NCBI RefSeq assembly: GCF_003935425.1
Contig: NZ_RHQN01000009.1
Coordinates: 62,001 to 126,000, forward strand
Direction of reading: 5' to 3'
Source of the DNA: Pseudomonas sp. v388
GTDB lineage: Bacteria > Pseudomonadota > Gammaproteobacteria > Pseudomonadales > Pseudomonadaceae
DNA: 64,000 nucleotides
The position numbers and the translations under genes are program-made. Below the pieces are notes generated by a model, which saw only the letters and a program-made list of their open reading frames with translations, ran no database searches and was not told where the DNA came from. This document shows, piece by piece, positions 18,137-27,846 of this stretch. Within the stretch, counting starts at the first letter, position 1, and the number at the start of each line of letters is the position of its first letter.

Positions 18137-18961
18137 TTATGAAGTGGACTCGACAGGTTTTTCCAGCACGCCGTACACCACCTGGTAGGTAGCAGGCAGC
18201 CCGGCCTCGACGCGAAAGCGCTCGTAAGCCTGGACCAAGCCTAGAATCCGCTGCCGGCCCGTCAAGCCGCTCGGGCGTCCGGGGTTGAGATTGTGCGCAC
18301 CGAGAGCCTTGAGTTCGTGGGTCAGGCTGCGTACATCCGGGTAATGCAATACGTGTGGGCGAACTTCCAGGGTCCGGAGGTGCAACCGGCTGGCGGCGCA
18401 CAGGCGTCGGTAATCGTCCTGCTCTCGAAAGCGGTTCACGTGCACCAGACCATCCACTGCCCGCCAGCTTTCCCGCAACTCATGCAGCGTGCCGACGCAC
18501 AGGCTGGCGAAAGCGAATACGCCACCGGGTTGCAACACTCGCCGGGCTTCACTCAGCACCGCCGAAAAATCCGAGCACCATTGCACGGCCAGGCTGGAAA
18601 AGATCAGCTCACAACTCTGGTCCCGCAACGGCAGGCGCTCGGCATCGCCCGCCACAAAGTAACGTGCACCGCCCAACGGCCGGGCGTGGCGCAGCATGCC
18701 TTCGGCGATATCAAGGGCGATGCCTTCACTCTCCGGGAACATCTTTGTGAGCACGCGGCTGAAATATCCGGTGCCGCAGCCCAGGTCGAGCCAGCGCTGC
18801 GGCTGCGAGCCATCAGGCAAACGATGCAGCAATTCGCCGCCCACTGCCCGTTGCAGCTCGGCGACACTGTCGTAACTGCCGGCCGCTCTGGAAAATGACG
18901 CCGCGACCTGACGCTTGTCCGGCAATGCGCCGGGCAGTTGAGGATTTGAAAGATCAGTCAT
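18137..18961 (-). CDS. bioC: BioC, malonyl-ACP O-methyltransferase
   Basis: BioC methylates the free carboxyl of malonyl-ACP so that fatty acid synthesis can build the pimelate chain. The SAM-binding motif '[16 protein letters not shown]' is near residues 55-70, and '[15 protein letters not shown]' follows at the usual distance. I prefer the ATG at 18961 (274 aa), which gives MTDLS like other pseudomonad BioC proteins; an in-frame ATG at 18973 adds four residues. Both overlap the end of bioH, so translation is coupled. Confidence 0.93.
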   Translation of the reverse strand: MTDLSNPQLPGALPDKRQVAASFSRAAGSYDSVAELQRAVGGELLHRLPDGSQPQRWLDLGCGTGYFSRVLTKMFPESEGIALDIAEGMLRHARPLGGARYFVAGDAERLPLRDQSCELIFSSLAVQWCSDFSAVLSEARRVLQPGGVFAFASLCVGTLHELRESWRAVDGLVHVNRFREQDDYRRLCAASRLHLRTLEVRPHVLHYPDVRSLTHELKALGAHNLNPGRPSGLTGRQRILGLVQAYERFRVEAGLPATYQVVYGVLEKPVESTS

Positions 18962-19685
18962 TGTCCGACTCATGTAGAAACGCCTGGATTGCCGCCGCTA
19001 CGCCGTGAGGGTTTTCCAGCAGGAAGGCGTGGCCGGCCTGCTCGATCACGCCGACTTCGACATCCGGCAGCAATGCGAGTAAATCGCCGGCCGCTTCAGC
19101 CGGAACGAAGGCATCAAGGCCCGCGAACAGGTGCAGTTGCGGCCCGCGAAACGTCTGTAACGCGCTGCGGGTATCGAGCTGTTCGAGCACCTTCAAGCCG
19201 TTGACCAGGGTTCTTGTCGCGCCATGGGGTGCAGCGGACTTGAGCAGACGCGCCAGGCCGCGCGGGTCTTGCGCACCTTGGGCGCACAGCAGACTGAAGC
19301 GTTTGAGCGTCCCGTCCGGGTCCGCCTCGCATCCGGCCAGAAAGGCGCCGAAATCGCCCTCGGGCATTGCATTGGGCCACGCACCGCGAGGTACGAAACA
19401 CGCGTTGCTGGCCAGGGTCAGCAGCCCACAGCATCGCTCGCCGCGCCGCGCCGCCAGCTCGGCCGCCAGCATGCCGCCCAGCGACCAGCCGCCCAGCCAG
19501 GCGTCATCGGGAATATTGGCATTCAGCTCGTCGAGCCATTCCTCAACGTCACGGCTGTCGAGTTCCGGCAGCGGCTCGATTTCCACCCGCAGGTGCTCGT
19601 CCAGTCCGCGCAACGCGGCGGCCAGCGGTTCCAACGGCGATACGCCCAAACCCCAGCCAGGTAGCAGGACCAAACGATCACGCAT
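18954..19685 (-). CDS. bioH: BioH, pimeloyl-ACP methyl ester carboxylesterase
   Basis: BioH (243 aa) hydrolyses the methyl ester of pimeloyl-ACP and ends chain building. The alpha/beta hydrolase nucleophile S68 lies in 'GGWSLGG', the aspartate is probably in 'GLDAFVPAE' and the histidine in '[11 protein letters not shown]'. The ATG at 19685 overlaps the bioF end by eight bases. The longer open frame to 19895 lies inside bioF and is not used. Confidence 0.94.
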   Translation of the reverse strand: MRDRLVLLPGWGLGVSPLEPLAAALRGLDEHLRVEIEPLPELDSRDVEEWLDELNANIPDDAWLGGWSLGGMLAAELAARRGERCCGLLTLASNACFVPRGAWPNAMPEGDFGAFLAGCEADPDGTLKRFSLLCAQGAQDPRGLARLLKSAAPHGATRTLVNGLKVLEQLDTRSALQTFRGPQLHLFAGLDAFVPAEAAGDLLALLPDVEVGVIEQAGHAFLLENPHGVAAAIQAFLHESDND

Positions 19686-20868
19686 GATCGGCCTCCATTG
19701 ATTCACTCGTGCCCAGCAGCGGGTAACAATGCGCCAGTGCATCCAACAATAGCTGCACTTGAGCCGGGCTGTGGGCGGCGGACAGCGTAACCCGCAAGCG
19801 AGCGCCACCAGCCGGCACAGTCGGCGGCCGAATGGCGGTGACCAGCACGCCTTTCTCGCGCAGCATCTGCGACAGGCGCAAGGCGCGTCCGGCATCGCCG
19901 ATCAGGATCGGCTGAATCGGGGTGAAACTGTCCATCAGCGTCAGGCCGAGCTGTTCGGCCCCTTGGCGGAACTGGCGGATCAACTGCGCCAGATGCTCGC
20001 GACGCCAGTGTTCGGAACGCAGCAGCTCCAGGCTTTTCAGGGTGGCGCAGGCCAGCGCCGGTGGCTGGCTGGTGGTGTAGATGTACGGCCGGGCGAACTG
20101 GATCAGCGTTTCGATCAGTTCTTCACTGCCCGCCACAAAGGCTCCGGAGGTGCCGAAGGATTTGCCCAACGTACCGATCAGCACCGGTACATCCTCCAGA
20201 CCCAGGCCGAAGTGCTCGACGATTCCGCCACCATTGGCGCCCAGCGGGCCGAAGCCGTGGGCGTCGTCCACCATCAACCAGGCGCCTTTGGCCTTGGCGG
20301 CTTTGGCTAATGCAGGCAAATCGGCAAGGTCGCCATCCATGCTGAATACGCCGTCGGTCACCACCAGCGTATCGCCCACGGCCTTGTCCAGACGCGAGCC
20401 GAGGCTGGCGACGTCGTTGTGCAGGTAACGGGAAAAACGCGCCCCGCTGAGCAGGCCGGCATCCAGCAGCGACGCATGGTTCAAGCGGTCTTCCAGCACC
20501 GTATCGCCTTGCGCCACCAGCGCAGTCACGGCGCCGAGGTTGGCCATGTAGCCATTGGAAAACAGCAGGGCGCGTGGGCGGCCGGTAAACTCGGCCAGGG
20601 CTTCTTCCAGTTCGTGATGCGCCGTGCTGTGGCCGATCACCAGGTGCGAAGCACCACCGCCCACGCCCCAGCGCTCGGCACCGGCCTGCCAGGCGCCGAT
20701 CACGTCGGGATGGCTGGCCAGCCCGAGATAGTCGTTGTTGCAGAACGCCAGCAAGGGCTTGCCGTCAACCACCACATGCGGGCCTTGCGGGCTTTGCAGC
20801 AGTGGGCGTTGACGATAGAGCTGCGCGTCGCGCCGGGCATCGAGCCGGGCGCGGAGATCGAAAGACAT
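19678..20868 (-). CDS. bioF: 8-amino-7-oxononanoate synthase
   Basis: BioF (396 aa) condenses pimeloyl-ACP or -CoA with L-alanine to form KAPA, using PLP. The PLP lysine is K236 in '[13 protein letters not shown]', the aspartate contact is in '[12 protein letters not shown]', and '[12 protein letters not shown]' is the phosphate-binding region. The gene starts 25 bases after bioB and overlaps bioH. Confidence 0.95.
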   Translation of the reverse strand: MSFDLRARLDARRDAQLYRQRPLLQSPQGPHVVVDGKPLLAFCNNDYLGLASHPDVIGAWQAGAERWGVGGGASHLVIGHSTAHHELEEALAEFTGRPRALLFSNGYMANLGAVTALVAQGDTVLEDRLNHASLLDAGLLSGARFSRYLHNDVASLGSRLDKAVGDTLVVTDGVFSMDGDLADLPALAKAAKAKGAWLMVDDAHGFGPLGANGGGIVEHFGLGLEDVPVLIGTLGKSFGTSGAFVAGSEELIETLIQFARPYIYTTSQPPALACATLKSLELLRSEHWRREHLAQLIRQFRQGAEQLGLTLMDSFTPIQPILIGDAGRALRLSQMLREKGVLVTAIRPPTVPAGGARLRVTLSAAHSPAQVQLLLDALAHCYPLLGTSESMEADHA

Positions 20869-20893
20869 TCAGGCCCCGATTACGGAAAGCGGA

Positions 20894-21952
20894 TCAAGCC
20901 GAAGCGGCGTCGTAGAACAGGCTGCTGCTCTGTTGCTCGACCAGCGCCTGCTCGATGGCAGCCTGGTGGACTTCATCAGCGTGTTCCTGGCCCGCTTCGG
21001 GTTTGATGCCCAGGCGCGAGAACAGCAGCATGTCCTTGTCGGCCTGCGGGTTGGCGGTGGTCAGCAATTTGTCGCCGTAGAAAATCGAGTTGGCACCGGC
21101 GAAGAACGCCAGCGCCTGCATCTGCTCGTTCATGGCTTCGCGACCGGCCGACAGGCGCACGTGGGATTGAGGCATGAGAATCCGCGCCACCGCCAGCATG
21201 CGGATGAAATCGAACGGATCGACGTCATCGGCGTTTTCCAGCGGCGTGCCGGCCACTTTGACCAGCATGTTGATCGGCACCGATTCCGGATGCTCCGGCA
21301 GGTTGGCCAGCTGGATCAGCAGCCCGGCGCGGTCATCCAGCGACTCGCCCATGCCCAGAATGCCGCCCGAACAGATCTTCATGCCCGCATCGCGCACGTA
21401 AGCCAGGGTTTGCAGGCGCTCGGCGTAGGTGCGGGTGGTGATGATATTGCCGTAGAACTCCGGCGAGGTGTCCAGATTGTGGTTGTAGTAATCCAGGCCG
21501 GCCTGGGCCAGCGCTTCGGTCTGGTCCTGATCGAGGCGCCCCAGGGTCATGCAGGTTTCCATGCCCATGGCTTTCACGCCTTTGACCATCTCCAGCACGT
21601 AAGGCATGTCCTTGGCGGACGGATGCTTCCAGGCGGCGCCCATGCAGAACCGTGTCGAGCCGATGGCCTTGGCGCGTGCGGCTTCGTCGAGCACCTTCTG
21701 CACTTCCAGCAGTTTTTCCTTGTCCAGGCCGGTGTTGTAGTGGCCGGACTGCGGACAGTATTTGCAGTCTTCAGGGCAGGCGCCCGTCTTGATCGACAGC
21801 AGCGTCGAAACCTGTACGCGGTTGGCGTCGAAATGAGCGCGGTGCACCGTCTGCGCCTGAAACAGCAAGTCATTGAATGGCTGTACGAACAGCGCACGGA
21901 CCTCGGCTAGAGTCCAGTCATGACGCAAGGTGGCGGTGGTGCTGGCGCTCAT
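20894..21952 (-). CDS. bioB: Biotin synthase
   Basis: BioB (352 aa) inserts sulfur into dethiobiotin. The radical SAM motif C59-x3-C63-x2-C66 lies in '[14 protein letters not shown]', and '[14 protein letters not shown]' and '[10 protein letters not shown]' are conserved. I chose the ATG at 21952 because AGAGGAG lies upstream; the longer frame to 22072 runs through the promoter. It heads the bioBFHCD operon and is divergent from comF. Confidence 0.96.
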   Translation of the reverse strand: MSASTTATLRHDWTLAEVRALFVQPFNDLLFQAQTVHRAHFDANRVQVSTLLSIKTGACPEDCKYCPQSGHYNTGLDKEKLLEVQKVLDEAARAKAIGSTRFCMGAAWKHPSAKDMPYVLEMVKGVKAMGMETCMTLGRLDQDQTEALAQAGLDYYNHNLDTSPEFYGNIITTRTYAERLQTLAYVRDAGMKICSGGILGMGESLDDRAGLLIQLANLPEHPESVPINMLVKVAGTPLENADDVDPFDFIRMLAVARILMPQSHVRLSAGREAMNEQMQALAFFAGANSIFYGDKLLTTANPQADKDMLLFSRLGIKPEAGQEHADEVHQAAIEQALVEQQSSSLFYDAASA

Positions 21953-22035
21953 CGGGCGGCTCCTCTTTTGGGGCAATGTGTTCAAGCAATTGCGCGGGGC
22001 ATGAACCACCCCTGACGCGACACGGATGACCGGCA

Positions 22036-22063
22036 TATTTAAGGAAGCGCCATGAGCTGTCAA
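22036..22063 (-). promoter_or_regulatory. Predicted bioB promoter
   Basis: On the minus strand TTGACA (22058-22063) is followed after 16 bases by TAAATA (22036-22041), giving a start near 22029 and a leader of about 77 bases. The perfect -35 overlaps the left half of the BirA-like operator. Confidence 0.65.
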
Positions 22064-22816
22064 CCAGATCACAACATGCAGGTTTACATCTGGTTAAAAA
22101 ACAAACAAACGTGCTTGTTATGCGATGAGGCCAGCGACCTGCCCTACCCCATCTGTGTGCCATGCGAGTCCGAACTGCCGTGGCTGGGTCAGCAATGCGA
22201 GACCTGCGCGCTGCCGTTGGCAGCCGACGAAACCAACTGTGCGGGCTGTATTCGGCGGCCGCCGCCATTCACTCAGGTCATCGCGCCGTGGCGCTACGAC
22301 TTTCCTCTCGACAGCCTGATTACCCGCTTCAAGCATCAGGCCAGATGGGCCATGGGGCGCTTGCTGGGCGAGCTGTTCGCCCTGCATCTGCGCCACCGTT
22401 TCGATGAAGGTCTGCTGCGCCCGGACGCGCTGTTGCCGGTGCCGCTGGCCAAGAAACGTCTGCGCGAGCGTGGCTACAACCAGGCGGCGATGCTGGCCGG
22501 CTGGGTCGGCAAATCGCTCGGTTTACCTGTGGATGAGCAGCAACTCTTGCGTATCAAGGAAACCCCCGCGCAACAGGGGCTGGACGCCCGCGCCCGGAAG
22601 CGCAATCTGAACGGCGCCTTCGCCTTGCGTGATCCGGCCCGGCTGGAAGGCAAGCACCTGGCGCTGGTCGACGATGTACTGACCACCGGCGCCACCGCCG
22701 AAGGCATTGCCCGCTTGTTGCTTGCGGCCGGGGCGCAACGGGTGGATGTCTACTGCCTGGCCCGAACGCCTCGGCCCGAGGATTTGCCTTACACTGGCGG
22801 CTCTGAACGGCCATAG
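22052..22816 (+). CDS. ComF family phosphoribosyltransferase-like protein
   Basis: The 254-aa protein has an N-terminal zinc-finger region with four Cys pairs ('CLLC', 'CVPC', 'CETC', 'CAGC', residues 21-65) and a C-terminal type I phosphoribosyltransferase fold with '[13 protein letters not shown]'. ComF proteins help DNA uptake and recombination in competent bacteria; in pseudomonads the role is not settled. The ATG at 22052 has AAGGAAGC upstream. An ATG at 22076 is the next possible start. It is divergent from bioB, and the BirA-like site covers its first codons. Confidence 0.88.
   Translation: MSCQPDHNMQVYIWLKNKQTCLLCDEASDLPYPICVPCESELPWLGQQCETCALPLAADETNCAGCIRRPPPFTQVIAPWRYDFPLDSLITRFKHQARWAMGRLLGELFALHLRHRFDEGLLRPDALLPVPLAKKRLRERGYNQAAMLAGWVGKSLGLPVDEQQLLRIKETPAQQGLDARARKRNLNGAFALRDPARLEGKHLALVDDVLTTGATAEGIARLLLAAGAQRVDVYCLARTPRPEDLPYTGGSERP
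22058..22088. promoter_or_regulatory. BirA-type biotin operator
   Basis: TGTCAACC (22058-22065) and GGTTTACA (22081-22088) are inverted with one mismatch and separated by 15 bases. This fits the BirA operator pattern TTGTnAACC-N14-16-GGTTnACAA. It overlaps the bioB -35 element and, unusually, lies inside codons 3-13 of comF. Confidence 0.82.
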
Positions 22817-22827
22817 AATATTCCGCC

Positions 22828-23592
22828 ATGTCCCTTCCTCCGCTGTTGACCCAACACCTGTCGCGTCGGCCGCAGCGCATTGAACTGTTGCAGCACATCG
22901 CCGAGCAGGGCTCGATCACCCGCGCCGCCAAAAGTGCGGGCGTGAGCTACAAGGCCGCCTGGGACGCCATCGATGAACTGAACAATCTGGCGCAGAAACC
23001 GCTGGTCGTTCGGGCCGTGGGCGGTCGTGGCGGCGGCGGCGCGATCCTGTCCGAGGAAGGCCAGCGTGTCTTGCGGCTGTACCTGAAATTGCAGGCATTG
23101 CAGGCCCAGGTGCTGGAGGCGGCCGAAGACAGTGGCGATCTCGACCTGCTCAATCGCCTGACTCTGCGCACCAGCGCCCGCAACCAGTTGCTGGGGCGCA
23201 TCGTCGACATGAGCAGGCACGGGCATAATGACCTCATCCGCCTGCAACTGGCCGGCGAGCAGTCTCTCGATGCCCGCATCACCCACGAAAGCACGCTACG
23301 CCTGGCGCTGGAAATTGGCAGCGACGTGGTGGCATTGATCAAGGCCGGCTCGTTGCAGGTCCTGGCCCAGGATCACCCGGCCGCCGAAAACGAGAATGCG
23401 CTGTTCGGCCTGGTCGACGAAGTAATCGACGCCGAGGACGGCCCCAGCGAAGTCCGCATCAGACTGCCTGGCGGCCAGACGCTGTGTGCCCTTGCGGCAT
23501 CCGACCATCTCGACGATCTGCACCTGGCGAGCGGCTGCCGAGTGCAAGTGCAATTCGCGCCCGCGCTGGTGCTGTTGGGGACGCTTTTGTAG
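22828..23592 (+). CDS. modE: ModE family molybdate-responsive regulator
   Basis: The 254-aa protein has an N-terminal LysR-like winged helix ('SITRAAKSAGVSYKAAWDAIDELN', 'GGRGGGGAILSEEG') and two C-terminal MOP/TOBE segments (residues about 120-185 and 190-252; 'TSARNQLLGRIVDM', 'GSDVVALIKAGSL'). ModE binds molybdate and represses modABC, which is not in this window. It starts 11 bases after comF and may be co-transcribed with it. A REP pair follows. Confidence 0.9.
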   Translation: MSLPPLLTQHLSRRPQRIELLQHIAEQGSITRAAKSAGVSYKAAWDAIDELNNLAQKPLVVRAVGGRGGGGAILSEEGQRVLRLYLKLQALQAQVLEAAEDSGDLDLLNRLTLRTSARNQLLGRIVDMSRHGHNDLIRLQLAGEQSLDARITHESTLRLALEIGSDVVALIKAGSLQVLAQDHPAAENENALFGLVDEVIDAEDGPSEVRIRLPGGQTLCALAASDHLDDLHLASGCRVQVQFAPALVLLGTLL

Positions 23593-23603
23593 TCAGTCTG
23601 CGA

Positions 23604-23735
23604 TTGATTTGGGAGCCAGCTTGCTGGCGAAGAGGCCAATGAAGACGCAGCAGCTGCGTTGCCTGAAAAATGCCATCGCCAGCAAGACGGATCGCCGCCC
23701 ACTGGCGCCTGCAGGCCGGTGCCTGCTTGCTTTGT
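23604..23735. repeat. REP-type repeat pair between modE and phoX
   Basis: TTGCTGGCGA (23621-23630) and TCGCCAGCAA (23676-23685) are perfect inverted arms inside longer REP sequence, with a second small palindrome ACGCAGC-A-GCTGCGT at 23645-23659 between them. The element fills most of the gap between the genes. Confidence 0.75.
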
Positions 23736-23825
23736 GCATCTCCTGCCCCGACACGCAGTCATCATCTGTACACATTTTCGTCATATGCGCGCACTAATGT
23801 GGCTGGCATAACCGATGGAGCCGTG

Positions 23826-25730
23826 ATGATGAAACTATTAGAAGAGAATCAATCGACCGACCTCGAAAGCATGGTGGGCCTGACTCGCCGGGGTTTCATC
23901 GGCGCGGGCGCATTGTGCGGCGCGGCCATGTTTTTAGGCGGTAACCTGCTGAGCCGCAGCGTTCTGGCCGACAGCGTCGGCGCAGCAACGGGCAGCCTGA
24001 TCGGTTTCCCCGGCATTGCCAGCGCCACCACCGACCAGATCACCTTGCCGGCAGGCTATCGATCCACCGTGCTGATCAGCTGGGGTCAGCCGCTGCATGC
24101 CGACAGTCCGGCCTTCGACCCAAGCGGCAAGGGAACGGCGCAGGCGCAGGAGTTGCAGTTCGGTGACAACAACGACGGCATGAGCCTGTTTCCGATACCC
24201 GGCCACGATGACCGGGCGCTGCTGGCAATCAACAACGAGTACACCAATTACCGTTACCTCTTCGATCACGGCAAGGAGCCGCAGTCGGCTGAAGAAGTGC
24301 GCAAGGCACTGGCCGCCGAAGGTGTGTCGGTGATCGAAATCCAGCGCAGGAACGGCCAATGGCAGTTCGTTCAGGGTTCCAGCTACAACCGCCGGGTGCA
24401 TGGCAATACGCCTATCACCTTGAGCGGCCCGGCGGCCGGCCACGACTGGCTCAAGACCGACGCCGACCAGACCGGCACTCGCGTGCTGGGCACGTTCCAG
24501 AACTGCGCCAACGGCAAGACGCCCTGGGGCACCTATCTGACCTGCGAAGAGAATTTCACTGACTGCTTCGGCAGCACTGACCCGCAGCAAAAATTCGACG
24601 CGGGCCTCAAGCGCTACGGCGTGGTCGCGGCCAGCAAGGAAATCGGCTGGCACATTCACGATCCGCGTTTCGACGTGGCCAGGAACCCCAACGAGGTCAA
24701 TCGCTTCGGCTGGGTGGTGGAGATCGACCCGTTCGACCCTAAGTCCACGCCGGTCAAGCGCACCGCGCTGGGTCGCTTCAAGCATGAAAACGCCGCTCTG
24801 GCGCAGACCAAGGGTGGTCGCGCGGTGGTGTACATGGGCGACGACGAGCGTGGCGAATTCATCTACAAGTTCATCAGTCGCGGCAAGATCAACCACGACG
24901 ACCCCAAAGCCAATCGCAACCTGCTGGATCAGGGCACGTTATATGTTGCGCAGTTCGATGCGGGCGACGGCAACCCGGATCACCCCAAAGGCACCGGCCA
25001 GTGGATCGAGCTGACCCACGGCAAGAATGGCCTGGACGCGCAAGCGGGTTTCAACAGCCAGGCCGAAGTGTTGATTCATGCACGCATGGCCGCCAGCGTG
25101 GTGAACGCCACCCGCATGGACCGCCCGGAATGGATCGTGGTCAGCCCCAAGGACGGTCAGGTTTACTGCACGCTGACCAACAACGCCAAGCGTGGTGAAG
25201 ACGGTCAGCCAGTGGGCGGCCCGAACCCGCGCGCGAAAAATCAGTACGGGCAGATCCTGCGCTGGCGTGAAGCGGACGATAACGCCTCGGCGATGGAGTT
25301 CGAGTGGGACCTGTTCGTGGTCGCCGGTAACCCGACCGTTCACGCCGGTACGCCGCAGGGCGGCTCCAGCAATATCAACCCACAGAACATATTCAACAGC
25401 CCGGATGGCCTGAGCTTCGACGCGGCCGGTCGGCTGTGGATACAAACCGACGGCGATTCGAGCAACAAGGGTGATTTCGCCGGCATGGGCAACAATCAGA
25501 TGCTGTGCGCCGACCCGGCGAGCGGCGAGATCCGCCGCTTCCTGGTCGGCCCGATTGGTTGCGAAGTCACCGGCATCAGCTTCGCGCCGGACTACAAAAC
25601 GCTGTTCGTCGGCATCCAGCACCCTGGCGAAAACGGCGGCTCGACCTTCCCCGACCACCTGCCCAACGGCAAACCCCGTTCATCGGTAATGGTCATCACC
25701 CGGGAAGACGGCGGGGTTATCGGCACCTGA
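23826..25730 (+). CDS. phoX: PhoX-type alkaline phosphatase (DUF839), Tat-exported
   Basis: The 634-aa protein begins with a twin-arginine signal, 'LTRRGFIGAGALCGAAMFLGG' at residues 20-40, and continues as a PhoX/DUF839 beta-propeller. Typical parts are 'TCEENFTDCFG' near residue 240, 'VYMGDDERGEFIYKF' near 335 and 'SSNINPQNIFNSPDGLSFDAAGRLWIQTDGD' near 515. PhoX is a calcium/iron phosphomonoesterase of the periplasm, made under phosphate limitation. The ATG at 23826 has GGAG five bases before it, with ATG 23829 equally possible. The upstream sequence has only a degenerate Pho-box-like pattern. Confidence 0.88.
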   Translation: MMKLLEENQSTDLESMVGLTRRGFIGAGALCGAAMFLGGNLLSRSVLADSVGAATGSLIGFPGIASATTDQITLPAGYRSTVLISWGQPLHADSPAFDPSGKGTAQAQELQFGDNNDGMSLFPIPGHDDRALLAINNEYTNYRYLFDHGKEPQSAEEVRKALAAEGVSVIEIQRRNGQWQFVQGSSYNRRVHGNTPITLSGPAAGHDWLKTDADQTGTRVLGTFQNCANGKTPWGTYLTCEENFTDCFGSTDPQQKFDAGLKRYGVVAASKEIGWHIHDPRFDVARNPNEVNRFGWVVEIDPFDPKSTPVKRTALGRFKHENAALAQTKGGRAVVYMGDDERGEFIYKFISRGKINHDDPKANRNLLDQGTLYVAQFDAGDGNPDHPKGTGQWIELTHGKNGLDAQAGFNSQAEVLIHARMAASVVNATRMDRPEWIVVSPKDGQVYCTLTNNAKRGEDGQPVGGPNPRAKNQYGQILRWREADDNASAMEFEWDLFVVAGNPTVHAGTPQGGSSNINPQNIFNSPDGLSFDAAGRLWIQTDGDSSNKGDFAGMGNNQMLCADPASGEIRRFLVGPIGCEVTGISFAPDYKTLFVGIQHPGENGGSTFPDHLPNGKPRSSVMVITREDGGVIGT

Positions 25731-25740
25731 AGTTATTCAA

Positions 25741-25931
25741 TCCGTAGGAGCGGACCGGGCGGCGCTCCGCTTGTCGGCGAAAAGGCCGGTCAGGCAGCCG
25801 GAAAACATGTCTTCGTCCAGCTCCAAGGTACGCCGCAAACCCGTGGGAGGGAGCTTGCTCGCGACAACGCCAGTACATCCGCAACAGGTGTATTTCCGGC
25901 ACCTTCGTCGCGAGCAAGCTCTCTCCCACAG
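25741..25931. repeat. REP-type repeats, including a long inverted pair
   Basis: Arms at 25843-25865 and 25907-25929 match over 23 bases with one mismatch (GTGGGAGxGAGCTTGCTCGC core). A further REP-like unit is at 25743-25790. They lie between two convergent genes. Confidence 0.8.
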
Positions 25932-25956
25932 AACACCGCAGAGCTGTCCCCGCCGA

Positions 25957-26790
25957 TCAATCAATCAACCCGCCCGCATCGTAGAACGGATACGGCCCTT
26001 CATATTGGCCCAGCATGGCGTTATGGCTGACGAATCCCTCCTGCGGATGCCAGCGGTGCAACACATAGCCGGCCGGCTCCAGGTTGAAATGCGCAGGCGC
26101 CGCTTCGTCCAGATCCAGCACGATCTGGTGTGAGGTGCCGGGACACACGCATGCCAGGCTGCCGCCAAAGCGCCGCTGCATCGGCCGATGCAAATGCCCG
26201 CACAGCAGGCGTTCCACCTGTGGATGCTGGGAGATCACTCGCTCCAGCGCGGCGGCATTGGCGAACGGCGCGAGGTCCATATGGCCGATGCCGGTGATGA
26301 ATGGCGGATGGTGCAGGATCACCACCGTCGGCACGTCCGGACGGCGGGACAGTTGGGTATGCAGCCAGTCGAGCTGTCGATAATCCAGCTGGCCGCCGTG
26401 TTCACCGGGAATGGTCGTATCCAGCCCGATCAGGCGCACCGCGTGTTCCTCGACCACCCAGTCCAGCGGACCGTCCGCCGACAATGGCAGATAGATATGG
26501 TCGGCAAAGGCCGCCAGCAGGTTCTCGCGATCATCGTGGTTGCCCGGCACCAGATAAAACGGCATCTGCAACCGCTCCAGCTGAGGACGCAATACGGCGT
26601 ATTCGTCCGTGCGACCGAAATCCACCAGATCGCCGCTGATGACCACCACATCGGGTCGTTGTTTGCTGGCATTGATATGGTCAACGGCGCGGCGCAAGGC
26701 GGCCAGGGTGTCGACCACGCCATAGGTCAGACGACCACCGGCCTTGAGGTGCAGGTCGCTGATTTGTGCGATGAGAAACGGCTGATTCAA
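25957..26790 (-). CDS. GpdQ/CpdA-like class III phosphodiesterase
   Basis: The 277-aa protein is a calcineurin-like metallophosphoesterase. Metal-binding motifs occur in order: 'QISDLHL' (D12, H14), 'VISGDLVD' near 51, 'GNHDD' near 84, 'HHPPF' near 160 and 'CGHLHRP' near 200. The later 'PGTSHQ' segment and overall length resemble the glycerophosphodiesterase GpdQ more than cAMP phosphodiesterase CpdA, but the substrate cannot be fixed by reading. The start is TTG at 26790 with GAGATC upstream. It is the last gene of the lacI/ABC operon, 24 bases after the ATPase, so it probably cleaves what the transporter imports. Confidence 0.85.
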   Translation of the reverse strand: MNQPFLIAQISDLHLKAGGRLTYGVVDTLAALRRAVDHINASKQRPDVVVISGDLVDFGRTDEYAVLRPQLERLQMPFYLVPGNHDDRENLLAAFADHIYLPLSADGPLDWVVEEHAVRLIGLDTTIPGEHGGQLDYRQLDWLHTQLSRRPDVPTVVILHHPPFITGIGHMDLAPFANAAALERVISQHPQVERLLCGHLHRPMQRRFGGSLACVCPGTSHQIVLDLDEAAPAHFNLEPAGYVLHRWHPQEGFVSHNAMLGQYEGPYPFYDAGGLID

Positions 26791-26814
26791 AGTGATCTCT
26801 CTACCAAAACGGTT

Positions 26815-27846
26815 TTACGAATGCAGGGTGAACAGAACCTGTGGATCGATGTTCAGGGCAATAACAGCGCCTGCGGCGTGGATCAGGTTGTCGCTGCTGT
26901 CCACCAGCAACGGTTGCCCGCCACCGACATCGACCAGCAACCGGCTTTGCGCGCCCTGGAAAAACTGCCCGACCAGACGTCCCTTGAGGTGGCCTTGCGC
27001 CGAGGTCACCCGCAGATGCTCGGGACGGCAGTACACCGTGCCGGGCAGCTGCGCGTCATGCCATGGCAACACCCCGCCGCTGACCTTCAGGCCGAACGCC
27101 GTGCGCTCGATCACGTTGAACGCGTTCAGGTTGCCGACGAAACCTGCGACGAAGGCATTGGCCGGCTGCTGGTAAATCTCCCGAGGGCTGGCCAGTTGCG
27201 CGACGCGGCCCTTCTCCATCACCAGAATGCGGTCACCCAGCGCCATCGCTTCGCCCTGATCGTGGGTGACGAACACGGCCGTAATACCGAGCCCACGCAA
27301 CAGCTGATCCAGCTCGCTGCGCAGCCGCTCGCGCAGTTGTGCATCGAGCGCAGCCAGCGGCTCGTCGAGCAGCAACACCCGCGGTCGCGGTGCCAGCGCT
27401 CGAGCCAGCGCCACGCGCTGCCGCTGCCCGCCGGACAGTTCATGAATGCCACGCTTGCCGTGCTCCTGCAGGCCGACCAGTTCCAGCAGTTCCTCGCAAC
27501 GCTTGTTGCGCAAGGCGGGCGACACGCCGCGAATCTTCAGGCCATAGATAATGTTTCCGGCCACATCCAGATTGGGAAACAGCGCGTAGTTCTGAAACAC
27601 CATGCCCACGTCGCGTTTCTCGATCGGCAGGTGAGTGACGTCCTGATCGTCGAACAGCACCTGGCCGACATCCGGCCGTTCAAGGCCCGCGATCAGGCGC
27701 AGGGTCGTGGTCTTGCCGCAGCCCGAAGGGCCGAGAATCGCCAGGGTTTCACCAGGCTCGATGGTCAGGTCCAGATCATGGACGGCGACGGTGCCGTCGG
27801 CGAATGCCTTGCGGCAGCCGCGCAGGCGAAGGGTGGTTCCGCTCAT
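26815..27846 (-). CDS. ABC transporter ATP-binding protein (PotA/FbpC-like)
   Basis: The 343-aa ATPase has Walker A 'GPSGCGKTT' (about residue 39), signature 'LSGGQRQRVALARAL' (about 138), Walker B 'VLLLDEPLAALD' (about 160), a switch 'VTHD' and a C-terminal TOBE region, as in importers for polyamines, iron(III) or aminoethylphosphonate. It overlaps permease 2 by four bases (ATGA) and powers the importer encoded upstream. Confidence 0.92.
   Translation of the reverse strand: MSGTTLRLRGCRKAFADGTVAVHDLDLTIEPGETLAILGPSGCGKTTTLRLIAGLERPDVGQVLFDDQDVTHLPIEKRDVGMVFQNYALFPNLDVAGNIIYGLKIRGVSPALRNKRCEELLELVGLQEHGKRGIHELSGGQRQRVALARALAPRPRVLLLDEPLAALDAQLRERLRSELDQLLRGLGITAVFVTHDQGEAMALGDRILVMEKGRVAQLASPREIYQQPANAFVAGFVGNLNAFNVIERTAFGLKVSGGVLPWHDAQLPGTVYCRPEHLRVTSAQGHLKGRLVGQFFQGAQSRLLVDVGGGQPLLVDSSDNLIHAAGAVIALNIDPQVLFTLHS

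Noticed and set aside
23755-23784. Pho box upstream of phoX
   Set aside because: CAGTCAT, CTGTACA and TCGTCAT copies are present but their spacing (10 and 12 bases) and sequence deviate from the 11-base PhoB repeat, so I do not call it.
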